DNA of 64,000 nucleotides from Straminergon stramineum (lineage: Eukaryota > Streptophyta > Bryopsida > Hypnales > Calliergonaceae), in NCBI GenBank assembly GCA_963920665.1, contig OY987272.1:2547001-2611000 (forward strand), in the 5' to 3' direction. Shown one piece after another: positions 24,129 to 37,780 of the stretch. How positions within the stretch are numbered: the stretch's first letter is position 1; every line of letters begins with the position of its first letter. Made by a program: the position numbers and the translations under genes. The notes beneath the pieces are model-generated. The model was not told the DNA's origin. It saw nothing but the letters and a program-made list of their open reading frames with translations, and made no database searches.

Positions 24129-27100
24129 GTTTCAGTAGTAACGCTTGTATTTAAACTTCCTATTCCCTCTGCTGTTCAGTAATTTGTGACGATTGAAAGA
24201 AAAACATTGCTCGAGTACTCTCACGTGGGTTGCAAACTGATTCAGCTTTTGCTGAAAACAATCCTGTATTTATTAACTATGTAAGCTACCATGGATTTTT
24301 GGTAGCATGTTCAACCACTAACTGATTGCTGTTGCTTTGTGTTGAATGTAGAGTACCTTGTGTATGTTAATCCCTTGGAGCTTAGCGGCCTGACTTTGAA
24401 TCATTGAAGTGTACTAGCCTAAAACTTGTAAGAAATCTGAGAACGTGTTGTGAAGGTCGGGTTTTGAGCATTTGTCGACAATTCAGTATGAAAAAATAAT
24501 GTAACTGGGTAAAAGAGGTCTTAAATACGAAAGGAATGTGTATAATACAAGAAATATCTTCTCAAATTTCGTAGGATAGAAGGCTGCTTGTTTTTTCGCA
24601 TGTTAACAAAAAATTTGGAGTTGTCTCTACATGAAATATGAATGTAAATAGCATACCAATTATACTCTCATGTGCAGAAACTAGTATATTGCATGTAATA
24701 AGCTGGGTATACCCCAAACTGCCACAAACTGAACTCTGGGTAATTTGAAGGTGAAATAGTGAAGAGTGAACACAAGATAGAAAAGAGATGTGTAGAAAAG
24801 GAAGAAATGCACAATTTTGGCAAATGTAGACATTGTATTAAGGTGGGAGCACCCACAAGCGTCAATATAAGCAATTTAGCATAGTTGGAGGCATCTTTTC
24901 TTTAAAATTACACTTTTGTAATATGAAGAAGTGAAAATCATGAATATAAAAAAAAAAGGAAGGGTTGGCTCCCTAGACCACTGTATGTGTCATGTAGGTG
25001 GATCCAAATCTGAACTCTGAAAATCAGCTGTAAGCTGAAGTGAATCATAGTGAAGTATGTGACCTTCACATGTGTCAGCCAATTAGAATTAAACCTATGG
25101 AGGACATATTAACTAAAGTCTAGGGACACATGTAGTGATATCTAGGGTACAAGGATGGGATCAAGGAAGTTAATGGGTGTTTCTACCTTAGGGGTAGAAA
25201 ATTTTGGAAGTGGATTGTTTGAATTGGTGCATAGGGAGCATTGAAAAAGTAGTGGTCACATGGATGATGTCTACCTTTGAAGGTGTCAAAAAGAAAAGAA
25301 ATGGAATTGGAATTGCGTTATTATTTAAATAGAATATGCAAGCTTGTTAATTAACAAGTAATAGAAGAGCATGTTAGGAACAAAGATTATGTAATGTAAG
25401 CTTAAAAGCCTATCACCAATGTTGAAATTACTAATGTTTCTTTGAAGGATTGTACATCTCACTTCCTTTTAGTGTTTAATGTACACCATTTTAGGGCTTA
25501 TTTAAGAATGTGGTTTAAGGTACTATGTGATTTAGTAGGTACCTACTATATGGAAAAAAAGATTTTATGTTTCTTGAAGATATGTCTATTGAATAACTTT
25601 ACAAATTTATAAATAAAGTTGAAAAAAGTCATCAATGTGCAAGAAGCATCTTTGGAAAGTTGTACAAGTATAGTTGGTAGTTCTATAGATTAATTTCTAT
25701 TGAAAATCTCCTTATTAGTCATTCCTTATAATTTTATGTTTAGGACTATATACAAAAATTTACTTTAAACACCCTTTTCTCTTATAGTGTACAGTCAATT
25801 TGAAATTTGAGTCTCATTTTGGTGAGGTTAGTTAAATTCCTTTTATCTTTTAAAAAACATTTATAAGTTATTGAATTTCAATGATTAACTATTGAAAACT
25901 TTTACTTTTGACTTAAAAATGTAAATTTTGGATTTTTTTGAGAGGTCTTCAAAAGCATATATGTACCATTATTTAAAGAATAAAGTTTGTCAATTATGTT
26001 TAATTTCCTAGCTTTGAATAAAGTTTGCCAATTTCATTTCATTTGAGATCTAAAAAATTGGATTTATCTATTTGCTTTGAAGATGGTTCTAATAGAAGGA
26101 GTAAAGTGTTTTCATGATTTTCACCATTGAAAATTCAAACATGCAAATGTTAATTTGGAGTTATTTTTTATTTCTATTGATAAAAACAAATTGCATTTTG
26201 ATTATTGCAAGGTGGATTGTGTAATGAATTTGATAGCTCTTCATTTGTGCTTAAGGTTTTTGGAAGTGCATTTTAGTGTGCTAATACAATTTGTAGATGT
26301 TTGTATCACCTCCAATCCCCCCAAACTCTTATGTGCAAATTTCTCAAACATTGTGGGGAGGGGCAACATACTAAAAATCATATATGTACATTTCTTTTGT
26401 TATAATCTCACAAATCCTAAGCAATTTTGCACACAAAACTAGCATGCATACTAATAAGCAAGCTCTTTAAATATCTTTAGAATTAGATTTTGAAAAGTAA
26501 AACAATTTGCTTCATGGGGATAACTATTAGTCCATGTTCTTTTTTCATAGGAAAAACACACTTGGAAAGGCTAAGGCACTTAGGGGTTAATAAAGTGGTT
26601 CAAAAAGTGCAATCTCTTTGATGCCTATTTTACTCATAGGATATAGAAAATTTGACATTGTACAAATGAGCTAAAAATTCTGAAAATTTCAAAGGTTTTA
26701 GTTTACATATTGGGGACACTAATTTAGATAACAATTAGATTACAATGTTCAAGAGACTTATTCAAGCAATGAATGGATGTTGAATTGGTACACATGTGGA
26801 GCAATAATTAATAGTTACTCAAATTTCTGGTATTTATGCTAATTTTTTGTAATTATGCACCTTCATCAATTTAGGCTTTGACATTCAAAAAAATTTGTAC
26901 AGCTCTGCATCATATACTAAGCTTAGATCCCAGGCACCCAAGAGCAGTACAGTGAGCATTCAACAGTTTTTAGTATTCGTAACACCCCAAGCAGGAGACA
27001 ATGAAAGTCTAGCATTAACATCCAAATGCGCAGCTATAAACCATACCTGTAAACAAGAACAGAAGAACTCCGGAAACTTGCAAATGTCCACAGAACCCCC

Positions 27101-27445
27101 CCGCCAAGTGCAGATATACAGGTGCATTACAAAACCCATAGAAAGCGAAACAGGAGTCCAAAGTAGACTAAAAGTACACAAACTAGATCAAAGGTCAAAT
27201 AGACCATGCATGGGGAACGTTTACGATGGGGGTTTGAGAAACACCGCAAGATATACAGCCTACTACGCCTACCGCGGAAGTCTATTATAAATCCAGAAAG
27301 GACCAATGAGAAGTGGAAAGTTGGCAAGGTATATCTGAGATATATATACAACGCCGTCTAAGAAGACAACGATCGCATCAACGAGAGAAATGTAGTGTAT
27401 TCCAACTTGTAATGCTAACAAACAATCTAAAAAATTGAAAGACCG
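24129..27445. other. Intergenic region between convergent genes
   Basis: Holds the 3' ends of the HD-Zip gene (+) and VPS23 gene (-). The middle is AT-rich with repeat relics: 25110-25210 resembles the reverse complement of about 52910-53000 (shared TTTCTACCTTAGG word), and GGCACTTAGGGGTTAA near 26573-26588 looks like the right end of a TTAA element whose left end I could not find. The segment just downstream of the VPS23 stop (about 26900-27445) is less AT-rich and probably includes its 3' UTR. No gene is supported. Confidence 0.55.
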
Positions 27446-29963
27446 CTAGGAGGAGACATAAGGAGCCCGCGCTGCCATACTTTCGACGTGAGAAGATACT
27501 TGCATTTGTCTAATCCTCTGAGACGTAGCACGATGAAAGAACTGCTCCCGGGAGAGGACTCTTACATGCTTCAAGTAGGCTTCAACAGGAATCACCAGAT
27601 CTTGAACTCCTTTATCTATGGCGTAAAGTATATCTTCAATAGCCAGATCAGAAGCCTGGCATTCCAGCAGCTGCTTCGAAAGGGTATCAACTGGCTCAAA
27701 CACATCATCGATGTTCACTTCAGTGACTCCCTTGTCATTAGCTCTAAGCCAATTCTCCAATACCTCCGTGTTGGTCAGGGTGGCTTGCAGCTGGTTCTCA
27801 AGCGCCCCTTTTTCTTCCTCCAGTTCACGGACTCCACTCTTCAGCTGCTCCGACCTCTGGGCCAACAGAGCCTGCAAGGAGAAGAGCACATCCGGTAAGG
27901 TAGAGGATACTAAAACAGATAGGAACTTTGACTCTTGTGCCCTAGATCTCTCCACTGCTCTATACGTAAGTTAAAATGCTTAGTGTGACGCAAATAGGAG
28001 CCTCCATGTTAAAGAGGTCTTCATTAAACCAGATAAAAGCAGAAGTAAATAGCATGGATTCGGTACAGCGTTGCATTATCTAGAAATTTAAACAAGTATA
28101 TAATCGTGCAGTCAGAAAGACTAGGGGTATCCATCAACGACATAGCCACTCACCTGTGTGTTAAAAATCGACTCCATCTCATTATTCCGTTCCTGCATCA
28201 TTTTGTTAATATCGCCTCTGCACCGCTCAGTCAAGGAGGAGACCAGGTTCCGCTTATACTGTTCTTGCGGATCATCACTCCGGCTGTGAGGAGGCGGCGG
28301 AGGCGTATGCTGGTACGGAGGATATGTAAGTGGCAGCCGTGGAGACTGAGAAGGCGTAGGCCCTGGGGAGGAAGAAGGATTAGTTTGCATATTTCCACCT
28401 GTATGAATGGGATTCATGAATGGAGGCGGGTGAGGTGTAGGAGGCGGTGGAGGCCGAACATTAACAGGCGCGGCGGGTCTGGAATACAAAGGGGGGTCCT
28501 GTCCAAAGAGAAGAGACAGACTCTGAACCAATTCAACTAAATTTGATCTCGGGTACACCCAGTGTTGAATATAAAGAGAGTTTACCAGGCCGGATCCATC
28601 TACGTAAGGATGACGGGGCTTGATTATCATGTCCCGCGTGGGCGTTACAAACACTAGAGGAGGTTGGCGAGGGTAGGTTTCCAGAAGCCACATCGTAATA
28701 GGAATGTTGTATTTTACGTCTTGATAGTACATAGGAATAGTGCCAGCAGCTTGCAATAGGTTGCTTGTTCGTCCATCATTGTGCGTGAACACCGCAGTCT
28801 TGACCTACACCAGAGATTCAAAATGACAAAACCTAAGTCCAGGCCCGTGGAGAAGAAGAATTGCTCGCCCAGGCTCGCAATTTAACAACAAGAATTCAGG
28901 GTACTAAACTGTCAAATTCAGTTTCCGAAAATAATTGAATTCAGATGCAGCACTTCCTACATTTATATCACCAGAATCAGTGAACAACATAGCACGAGTT
29001 CACCAAAAAAATATCAAAGATAACCACAATTACTGACACCTACCGACATAAATGCAACACTCAAAAATACATATCGATTTCGAAACCATACACCACCTCA
29101 GCATCAAAAGTTCGGTATGTATTATTAGATCATTACATAACATTCTAAACTGGAGCAGATTCACCCCTCCCATTGACGATCCCAGCAAAGAAGAACATCC
29201 CATCCGGAGATACCTGGTAGGGGTTTAGGTTAATTGCTTGCCTGCTGTGCATCGACTACATTCCCCTCTCTAGCTACCAGAGTAACATATTTTCATTATT
29301 CCATTACCCGCACGTGATGAATTCAGAGGTCGCCCCTAGCAAGGGCTAAAGAATGTTACATAATCACTAAAACTTAGCAACTTCTGCATCTGGTATCCAA
29401 ATAATCCTTTCTTTGGCGCGTTGCAATCCCCTTTAATTCACCAACAAGAACATTCAAGAATCCAACCATTCTCAATACAAAAATCGCGCTCATCCCTAAA
29501 AGCGTCGCAATTCCTTCCGGGAGCCTAAAAGCCGGGCAAAGAAAAAGTCTCCAAACGACCTACTCAAAACTGAAACCCAATTGGAGCCTCTGGGTCCCCT
29601 ATGAATCAAGAATCAAACCATCCTAAAATAAAAAAAACAGGCTCACCCCTGAAAGCGTCGCAATTTCCTTACTGGAACCTAAAATTCGGGACCCAAAAAA
29701 AATCCTCAGAAGACCTACTCAAACCTGAAACCCAATTCGAAGCCTGTTGATCCCCTCCGACTCAGGGATCCTAGAATCGAGCAACAGAGAAGCATGCGTA
29801 CCTGCAATCCGGGAAACTCCTGAATGACGAGCAAGAGATGTTGCCGAATCGACCACTTGTCATCTTCCACATACGGCAAGGCTTGCGGTCCGCGCTGCGA
29901 CAACACCGTGTTGAGGAACTGCGTGGATGCGTGCGAAGTCGGTGCTCCCGTCCGCCCCACCAT
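27446..29963 (-). CDS. VPS23: VPS23/TSG101-like ESCRT-I subunit (ELC type), 412 aa
   Basis: ESCRT-I VPS23 binds ubiquitinated membrane cargo on endosomes and passes it into multivesicular bodies. Exons on the minus strand: 29963-29802, 28804-28154, 27871-27446, joined by GT-AG introns in frame. Residues about 12-155 form a UEV domain (ubiquitin E2 variant; motifs THNDGRTSNLLQ, WLLETYPRQPPLVFV and a C-terminal DPPLYSRP). A Pro-rich linker follows (about 160-230), then a coiled coil (about 250-325) and the C-terminal steadiness box (from about 340, with the YLKHVRVLSREQFFHR segment). Length agrees with plant ELC (about 400 aa). I chose the ATG at 29963 because the open frame further upstream begins only with a non-ATG codon. 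A telo-box lies 170 bp upstream and a TTAA element begins 423 bp upstream. Confidence 0.93.
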
Positions 29964-30132
29964 AGTTCTCAGCAGCTCCAGCCCTTCCCAATCGGTCCTC
30001 CTCCTCGGGCGAATCGCCCCAAACAAAACCCTAGACTCTAACGAAGACGCGATCTCACTCTCCGTTGTTGGATTTCAGCACTGCGAAGTAAGTTAAGGAT
30101 TGATTTGGATTCTTCGATGCTGGTGAAGAATC

Positions 30133-30141
30133 AAACCCTAA
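30133..30141. promoter_or_regulatory. Telo-box (AAACCCTAA) upstream of VPS23
   Basis: A perfect AAACCCTAA lies about 170 bp upstream of the VPS23 start. Telo-boxes are common near transcription starts of plant housekeeping and translation genes. A second related ACCCTAG word is near 30028. Confidence 0.45.
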
Positions 30142-30385
30142 ATCGGAGTGAGCGGAGTGATGTGAAGCCAAGTGCCAAAGGGGATGCCGACCCAGTGAAA
30201 AGGATGCTGAGGCGGAGGACGGTTGATTGCGTGGGCGTTTTGTGGGAGACGAGGGGACTTGCGGGGAAGTTGCAACATGACTTGGGCACAGGGTTCTAAT
30301 AGTTGGGAACGCTTCGGGCACGGGGAGAGAATAGGGGAACCTCCGTGCGGAATCGGAATCGGAAATGAACATCAGGAATTTACAA

Positions 30386-30988
30386 TTAACCCCTAAAGGA
30401 CCATAAGGCCACCACATGGCTTCTGCAACTACATTTGTAGAAAATTCAGAATGTCAACCTCACCAATAGTCCATGACCAACAAAGAGACCCTAGATGATT
30501 TTTTTCGCTAAATCCATCAATACAATCTGATCGAGAAATGATTGAGTGAGTGATTTTTGGTGAATTTTTTGAGAATAGAAAAGTACTCTGGGCTACTCAC
30601 TTCACATGCTCATATCTTTTTTTCCACACCTCACAATGATTTGAAAAAAATTACCCATCTAAATCATGATGGTATGTACTTGTGGGAAAAAAATCAGAGT
30701 TTTTGAATCACTTTTGAGCATTCCGATTTCAACATTCCAATTTCAGCACATGTACAAAGTTCCACTGAATTGGATATCTTTCATCAATTTTGTCAATGGT
30801 GGCATTTTCTCAAAAATTGTGCAATTTTGTTGATCTTTTTTTCATAGGAAAGCTAAATAAGTCTTCTTTCATTTCAACGGTGGCGATCATCAAAAGCATA
30901 TCACATTTATGAGAAATTGTGCTTGCTACAAGAGCTAGTCAAGAAAACAAGAGCTTTGCTCAAACACCCCCGGTCCTTAAGGGGTTAA
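30386..30988. mobile_element. TTAA-flanked TIR element next to the VPS23 promoter
   Basis: The left end TTAACCCCTAAAGGACC and right end GGTCCTTAAGGGGTTAA are inverted repeats with one mismatch over 17 bases, enclosing about 600 bp. Outside the TTAA the flanks do not match (TTTACAA versus CTAACTTA), so TTAA is the likely target duplication. Same end structure as 7960-8209 but a different interior. No coding potential. Confidence 0.8.
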
Positions 30989-30993
30989 CTAAC

Positions 30994-31485
30994 TTAGCGT
31001 GCCCTGTGCCGTTGCTACAGTATAGGAAAAGAAAAGTAAAAGTAAAAGTAATTTTTTAATTATTTAATCTTTAAGAAAAAAAATCAATATTTTTTGGTTG
31101 TGAGTCAGAACACCACAAAACAAAGTCTGTGCATCTTTAGTTTGTTGCAGTATGAGGTTGTATTTCTTATATGAATAGAAAGCTTTTTGCACAAAGGAGT
31201 GCAAGGGCTTTAATTCATGGCATTTGAATTTTGGACATGTGATGTGAGAGTTATGGTTTTTCCAAAATAAAAGATAATTTCATTCAATTTTTTGATTCAT
31301 AAAAACTTTGAAATTCAATGACTTTCATAGTGTAGGTCCAAATGTCATGAGAGAAAGTTCATACACCCCTACTTGCAAAGAGATTTTCAACAGTACTAAG
31401 AACGCCACCAAACACTTCATGATTTCTTAGATCTTAGCATATCAAACAAAACAAAACTAAACTAAACTAACTAGTTTAAGATATA
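30994..31485. repeat. Dispersed repeat, copy 2 (partner at 8833-9056)
   Basis: Longer copy of the repeat at 8833-9056, in the same orientation, starting around GTGCCCTGTGCCGTTGC and ending in an AAAC/ACTAA-rich tail. It follows a TTAA element almost directly. No coding potential. Confidence 0.5.
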
Positions 31486-31993
31486 GATGTACTAGTGTAT
31501 TTCTTGAAAAATGGAGTCCAAAAAAAAACCATCTTTGAAAATAACAAAGTGCATTCTCTAGGAATTTCACACTCTACATTTTCCCCCATTGTGGTGTTGG
31601 AGGATTCCAAAATGTGAATTCAAAGAAAAATAAACTCTATTTTTTTAAAAACACTTTCTACACTTTAAATTTTAGACTCCAATTGATAAATGTGGACAAA
31701 TTAATACTCTCCTCAATTAGTACTAAAATTAGTAAGAAATCTCAAAGCCTTTCAATGGGTTCATTTCTCCCCTAATGATGTAGCACTAATGGAAGATATT
31801 CCTTGCCTACACAATATAAAAAGAATTTAGCCTAAATATGTCAAATTTCCTCTCACATGTACCTACCCAAAAAAGTTATGTCACCAAAAACACAAGGCCA
31901 CTCCTGTAGGGGTTAAGGATGAAGTATTCATAATTTCAAAACAGCCATTTTGATTGATTGATTAAATCATGTGAAAATCTTTATATCACTAGA
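31486..31993. other. Intergenic, nothing clear
   Basis: AT-rich DNA. One AGGGGTTAA word near 31911 resembles the end of a TTAA element, but no matching left end was found. Confidence 0.5.
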
Positions 31994-32471
31994 TTAACCC
32001 TTGAGGATCCAAGAGCATCCCAAAAGTGGATGTGCCCTTGTCAACCTTGATTGTAACTTTCAAAATAACCATTTTTTGCATTAACGATTTAATCTAAGAC
32101 AATGAAGTTGAACAAGTTTTGTTTCTATTCCATTTTAAAATTTTGAAAAATAAAAAATGGAAAGAATTATTGCAATCACAAGCTTTGAGTGTTAGAATCC
32201 AAGTTACACAATATTTGTTGGTATGTGAAGCTCATTTTTAAGAGCCTTCAATACTAGAATATCAAGATTTGCAATGGACATCCTTGCATGAAATCTTTAA
32301 TAGATGAATCAAAATCATTCATTTTCAAAATTGGATTTTCAATGCTTAAAACTAGACTTCAAAAAGAATTTACTTAAACCCCTATTAAAAACAATAATTC
32401 TGTAAGGTTTTATTTTAACTTCAAAGTTTTTTCGACACCATCATTTGGTGCCTTGGGCATTTAAGGGTTAA
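31994..32471. mobile_element. TTAA-flanked TIR element, inverted relative of 54359-55237
   Basis: The ends are TTAACCCTTGAGGATCC and the inverse GGCATTTAAGGGTTAA. The left 150 bp matches the reverse complement of the right end of 54359-55237 almost continuously, including the shared GTCAACCT and AACTTTCAAAATAA blocks. At 478 bp it is about half that element's length, as expected for an internally deleted derivative. No coding potential. Confidence 0.75.
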
Positions 32472-33513
32472 GTAGGCACTATAGCTAGCAAAGATAGCTT
32501 GACTTGAAAGCACACAGTAGAGGGCACAAATATGGGCAAGTGTAAAGTAGCATTGAACATACTAAAGGGGTGTGTTATATAGCTCAAGGTACTATTTAAC
32601 AAGTTTTATTTTACTAAAGTGCAATTTTATTTTGATCACTTATTTTTGCTGGGTGGGAACTAAGTGACCCATTGAGATTGCATTGCAAGTGCACATGCCT
32701 TATTGTCATTCCATAAAAACAAGCTGAATAAAAATAAAAATAAAAATCTAGAATAGGAAGTAAACTAGAAACCTAATGGAAGACACATTTCGTGAAATTT
32801 AGGATACTTCTATGGTCTCATGAATTGATAACATAAGATAGAAATTTGTATGTCATTTACAAGGCAGAATTGAACTTAGAAATTCTGTTTGATCAGCCTT
32901 CAAGACGCTTCATTATTACTTTAAAAACAATTTGATTGGCCAAATCTATTTGCACAACACATCTATGATTCTAGCACATAACACTCAATAACAACCCCGT
33001 CTAATATCAATATAATAGCCCTTTCCCTAACGCGACCGGATCGAAAAGGTTGAGGCCGCCCAACAATAGTAGCAGACTTGGTAGATTTGGCAATTTGTAA
33101 ATGCAGTAGTACAGTACTGTACAATTCCTGGAAATTACATTGGCAGTACACGATACACTGCCAAGATTGACAAATCCTCGCAGAATGCTAACCGGGGTGA
33201 GGACAAGGCAGTGGGAAATCACAGTCGTACATACAATGGGAAATACAATGAGAAAAAACTGGAAAAATTGGACAATGGAATAACTCTTTGATTTCAAACA
33301 AAGTTGCCATCAACATTCCTCAACATACAAAATTAGAACCAAAAGCGGAGTCCACAGTTGGCATCTGAATGACAATTCTGCTCCCGCACTTGTGAGAGAG
33401 GGTTTTGATAATTAGGTGACACGAACGGACATCTAATAGAATAAAACATCCTCCTCATGACTAGCCCCAAAGTTGCAGAATAAATCCCTCCGAACCAACG
33501 CCTGAATGATACT
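32472..33513. other. Intergenic and probable RPS18 3' region
   Basis: AT-rich up to about 33.0 kb, then more balanced composition leading to the RPS18 stop at 33514. The 33.0-33.5 kb part may include its 3' UTR. Short open frames here show no family features. Confidence 0.5.
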
Positions 33514-34679
<1,166 letters not shown>

Positions 34680-34819
34680 GGTGGCTGCGGAGCGACGACG
34701 AAGCGAGGCGCAGCAGAGTATAGGCTATGGCGCGAGGCTGAGGCGACGAAGCCGAGCTCGGAAAGAGCTGGGGATGGCGAGAGCAGGGTGTTTCTAGGGC
34801 TTGCGAGTGGATGAAACCT

Positions 34820-37159
34820 GTAATTCATCCATTCTTTGGACGACGAGGAAAATCATTCATCCGTATAGTTCAGAAAAGGGAGATACACTGTAATTCATTA
34901 AGTAAACCCCTAAACGTGCAGATTCATCTCCAGAATTGGCGATTTAAGAAAAATCATTATAAAGTGCTATTTGGAAGATTATTTTGGAATTAATATACTA
35001 ATAAAAGTTGTAGATTTTGATTTGTAGATTCCATCTGTACGGTTAGATTCACCAATGTTATCACCAATTTTTTTAAAATAAATTTTGAAAGGAAAATTCC
35101 AAAATTCCTTCTGAATTCAATTACAAGCAAAATATCATCATTTTTTTAGTAAGATTTGTTGGAATGGATTTTACATGAAATCCTGTTAACATGGTGATTT
35201 TTTAAAATTTTTATGTTCTTAAAATCTATGACCTCATTTTTGCAAATCCAGTTTTGAACTAAAATCAATTCAATTTTGGCTTGGTCAACCACTTGACATA
35301 CTTGCACATTTGTAATTTTAGAAAACTAATATGCACTCTAATAACACCAAATCCAACCCTTAGATAGAACAACAATTTGATAAAGAGTCTCCACAAATTA
35401 GAATAACTTTCATCCAAGCAGTTAGGAAGATGAAACTTGAGTCTCAATCTATTCATCGTCCAAAAATTCGATGTTGGAGCACTTAGGAGTTAAGATTAGT
35501 GCACTTGCATATTTCTTACTTGAAGACTTTTTTGTGGGTCATTTTATGAACTAAAGAAGCTTTTTTTTTACGTGAAAAATACTTATATACTTTGATTTGC
35601 AAAATATTTTAAAAATAGAATTTTGAAAATATATACTTCATGGATATTTCACATGAATTCAAAACTATTACAAAATAAAAAATCATTTTGTTAAAATATC
35701 TATTCACTATTAATAATATTCACTATTATTAATATATTCATTATTCACTATTAATAAGAAAAATCAAACTCATAACCTTCTAAGTTGGACAATTTTAAGT
35801 GTTGTGAAGACATCTACAATGCTTTTGACAAACTAGCTTAGTAAAATTAATAAATGGTGAATGATCAATATAGAATTAGCACTTGCTAGTATTGTCTATC
35901 ATTAGAAGCATTGATCCAAATGTATTTAAAATAGACAAAATAATATCTTAATTTATTATTTTGATGACTCAAATAAACACACTTGAAAGCAAGTTGAAAG
36001 ACAAAAGTTATAGAAGTTTCAACAAATCATGACTATGAGCATCTTCAATGGGTTTGCTATCGGTAGGCGACAATAATATTAATTAGGTGTAGCACTTGTA
36101 GGCAAACAATAATGTGCCCCAATACATCTGTTATGTAGCTCTTGAACTTTATAGGCTTGTTACATTCTACATTCAAGTCTACACTTCAACAAGCTTTGAC
36201 ATCCTTGTGACACCTTGATAATCACAAATTAGAGCTCACACAACCATTTTTGCTATGCAAAAGTTACCTTTTTTTGTAGTCATGAGCCAAAACAATGAAG
36301 ACTAGGTCGCAAAACTTGTATTGGCAATTCTTTTTTAGGACACCATTAAGTCAACTACATTGATAGAAATCACCCGGCTACCAAATGAGGGCCTTGATTT
36401 GGACCTTGAGATACCATTGTTGAGTACCTATGCTTGTCATTGATTGAGGATGTCCTAAGAGCATTTCAACTTACTATCCACTCAAAAGATAGACCACTTC
36501 CTGCTCAATTAATTAGCCCCCCTTCCCCCAAAAAATTAGTAGCCATTGATCGTTTTTGAAGAAAAATAAAAACACCCCCTTCTTTGCCGTTGATCATGAT
36601 ATGAATATTATGATACCATATGTATATCGTATGGATACGGATACGGAAAACAGATATAGAAAACGGGTACTGAATATTGATTATGTACTGAATACATAAT
36701 GTATACTATATACATACTAATTACTGAATATCGAATATGTATTGAATATGTTGATATAACCCATATCGTTTGCCAAATAAACTGCTCATCAAAAACATAA
36801 CTAAGTGTGGGAGTAGCATTTACAAAAAAAATTGGTAAGAGGGGTAATAAAATAAAAAAACCAATCCCATTGTCTTTCGGGTGGATACCAGTCCCTCACT
36901 ATCCACTCAAAAGACAGCCTACAAACTTACTACTCGAAAGGGGCATGTTTTCGCATAGATTGAATTGATTATTGTCGATTTCAGCAATTATTTATGCTAA
37001 AATGACACATTTGTCGATTTTGGGGGGTAATCAATACAAATTGCTTGAACAATATAGATTTGTTGAAATGTTGAGCTCTAATCAATATAGATAGCCTAAA
37101 ACTGTTGATTTGAAATCTACAATGACCAAATTATAAAGAATTCATTCAATTTCAAGTAG
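34820..37159. other. AT-rich intergenic DNA with low-complexity patches
   Basis: Contains ATTCACTATTAATA-type repeats at about 35697-35760 and an ATAT/GAATAT-rich patch at about 36595-36770. No gene, RNA or clear transposon ends could be supported. Confidence 0.55.
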
Positions 37160-37520
37160 TATTTTAGAAAATTTTGGAAATTTTTAGAAATCTTTGAAGA
37201 ATCTATTGAAATCTTTCGAATTTGTCAAGAATCCTTTAGGAATCTATTACAATATTTTGATTTTTCAAGAATCTTTTAGAATCCTTTAGAGAATCTTTTG
37301 AATCTTTTTGAATCTTTTTTGAATCTATTTGAATCTATGAAGAAATTCCAATAATTTTGTAGAATCTTCTAAGAGTTTCTTAATATTTTTTAGAAATCTA
37401 CTAGAATCAATTAGAGTCTTTTCAGAAACCTTTTAAAAAAACAATTGGGAATCATTTAGAGTCTTTTTGAATCTTCTAAAATTTGTCAAAATCATTTAGA
37501 ATTTTCTATAGAATATGAGT
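37160..37520. repeat. Degenerate GAATCTTTT minisatellite
   Basis: The word GAATCTTTT/GAATCTATT recurs about every 10-14 bases through roughly 350 bp with many small variants. It is followed (37520-37780) by a stretch rich in GAATTTGAATTC-like words on both strands. Expansion by slippage of a short unit is the simplest reading. Confidence 0.65.
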
Positions 37521-37780
37521 TTGAATTTTCATCAATTGAAATTTGTAATGAGTATAATTTGAGTTTGAATTTGATTTGAATTCAAATGAAATTCAATAAC
37601 TATTATGCAAACTTAGAATTTGATCAAAATTTTAATAAAATTATACTCTAATTCAAACTTTGATTCAAATTACTCAATGAAAATTCAGACTTGATTCAAC
37701 ACTAAAATTTCAAATCCAATTGGAATTCAAATTTCAATGCAATTCTCATTAGTTTCCTAGAGAATATATTTTGATTTGAG

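Noticed and set aside
26573..26588. Right end of another TTAA element (GGCACTTAGGGGTTAA)
   Set aside because: No matching inverted left end was found upstream, so it is not listed as an element.
29964..30026. N-terminal extension of VPS23 upstream of 29963
   Set aside because: The extended frame begins with TTG, not ATG; the ATG at 29963 gives the usual N-terminus length.
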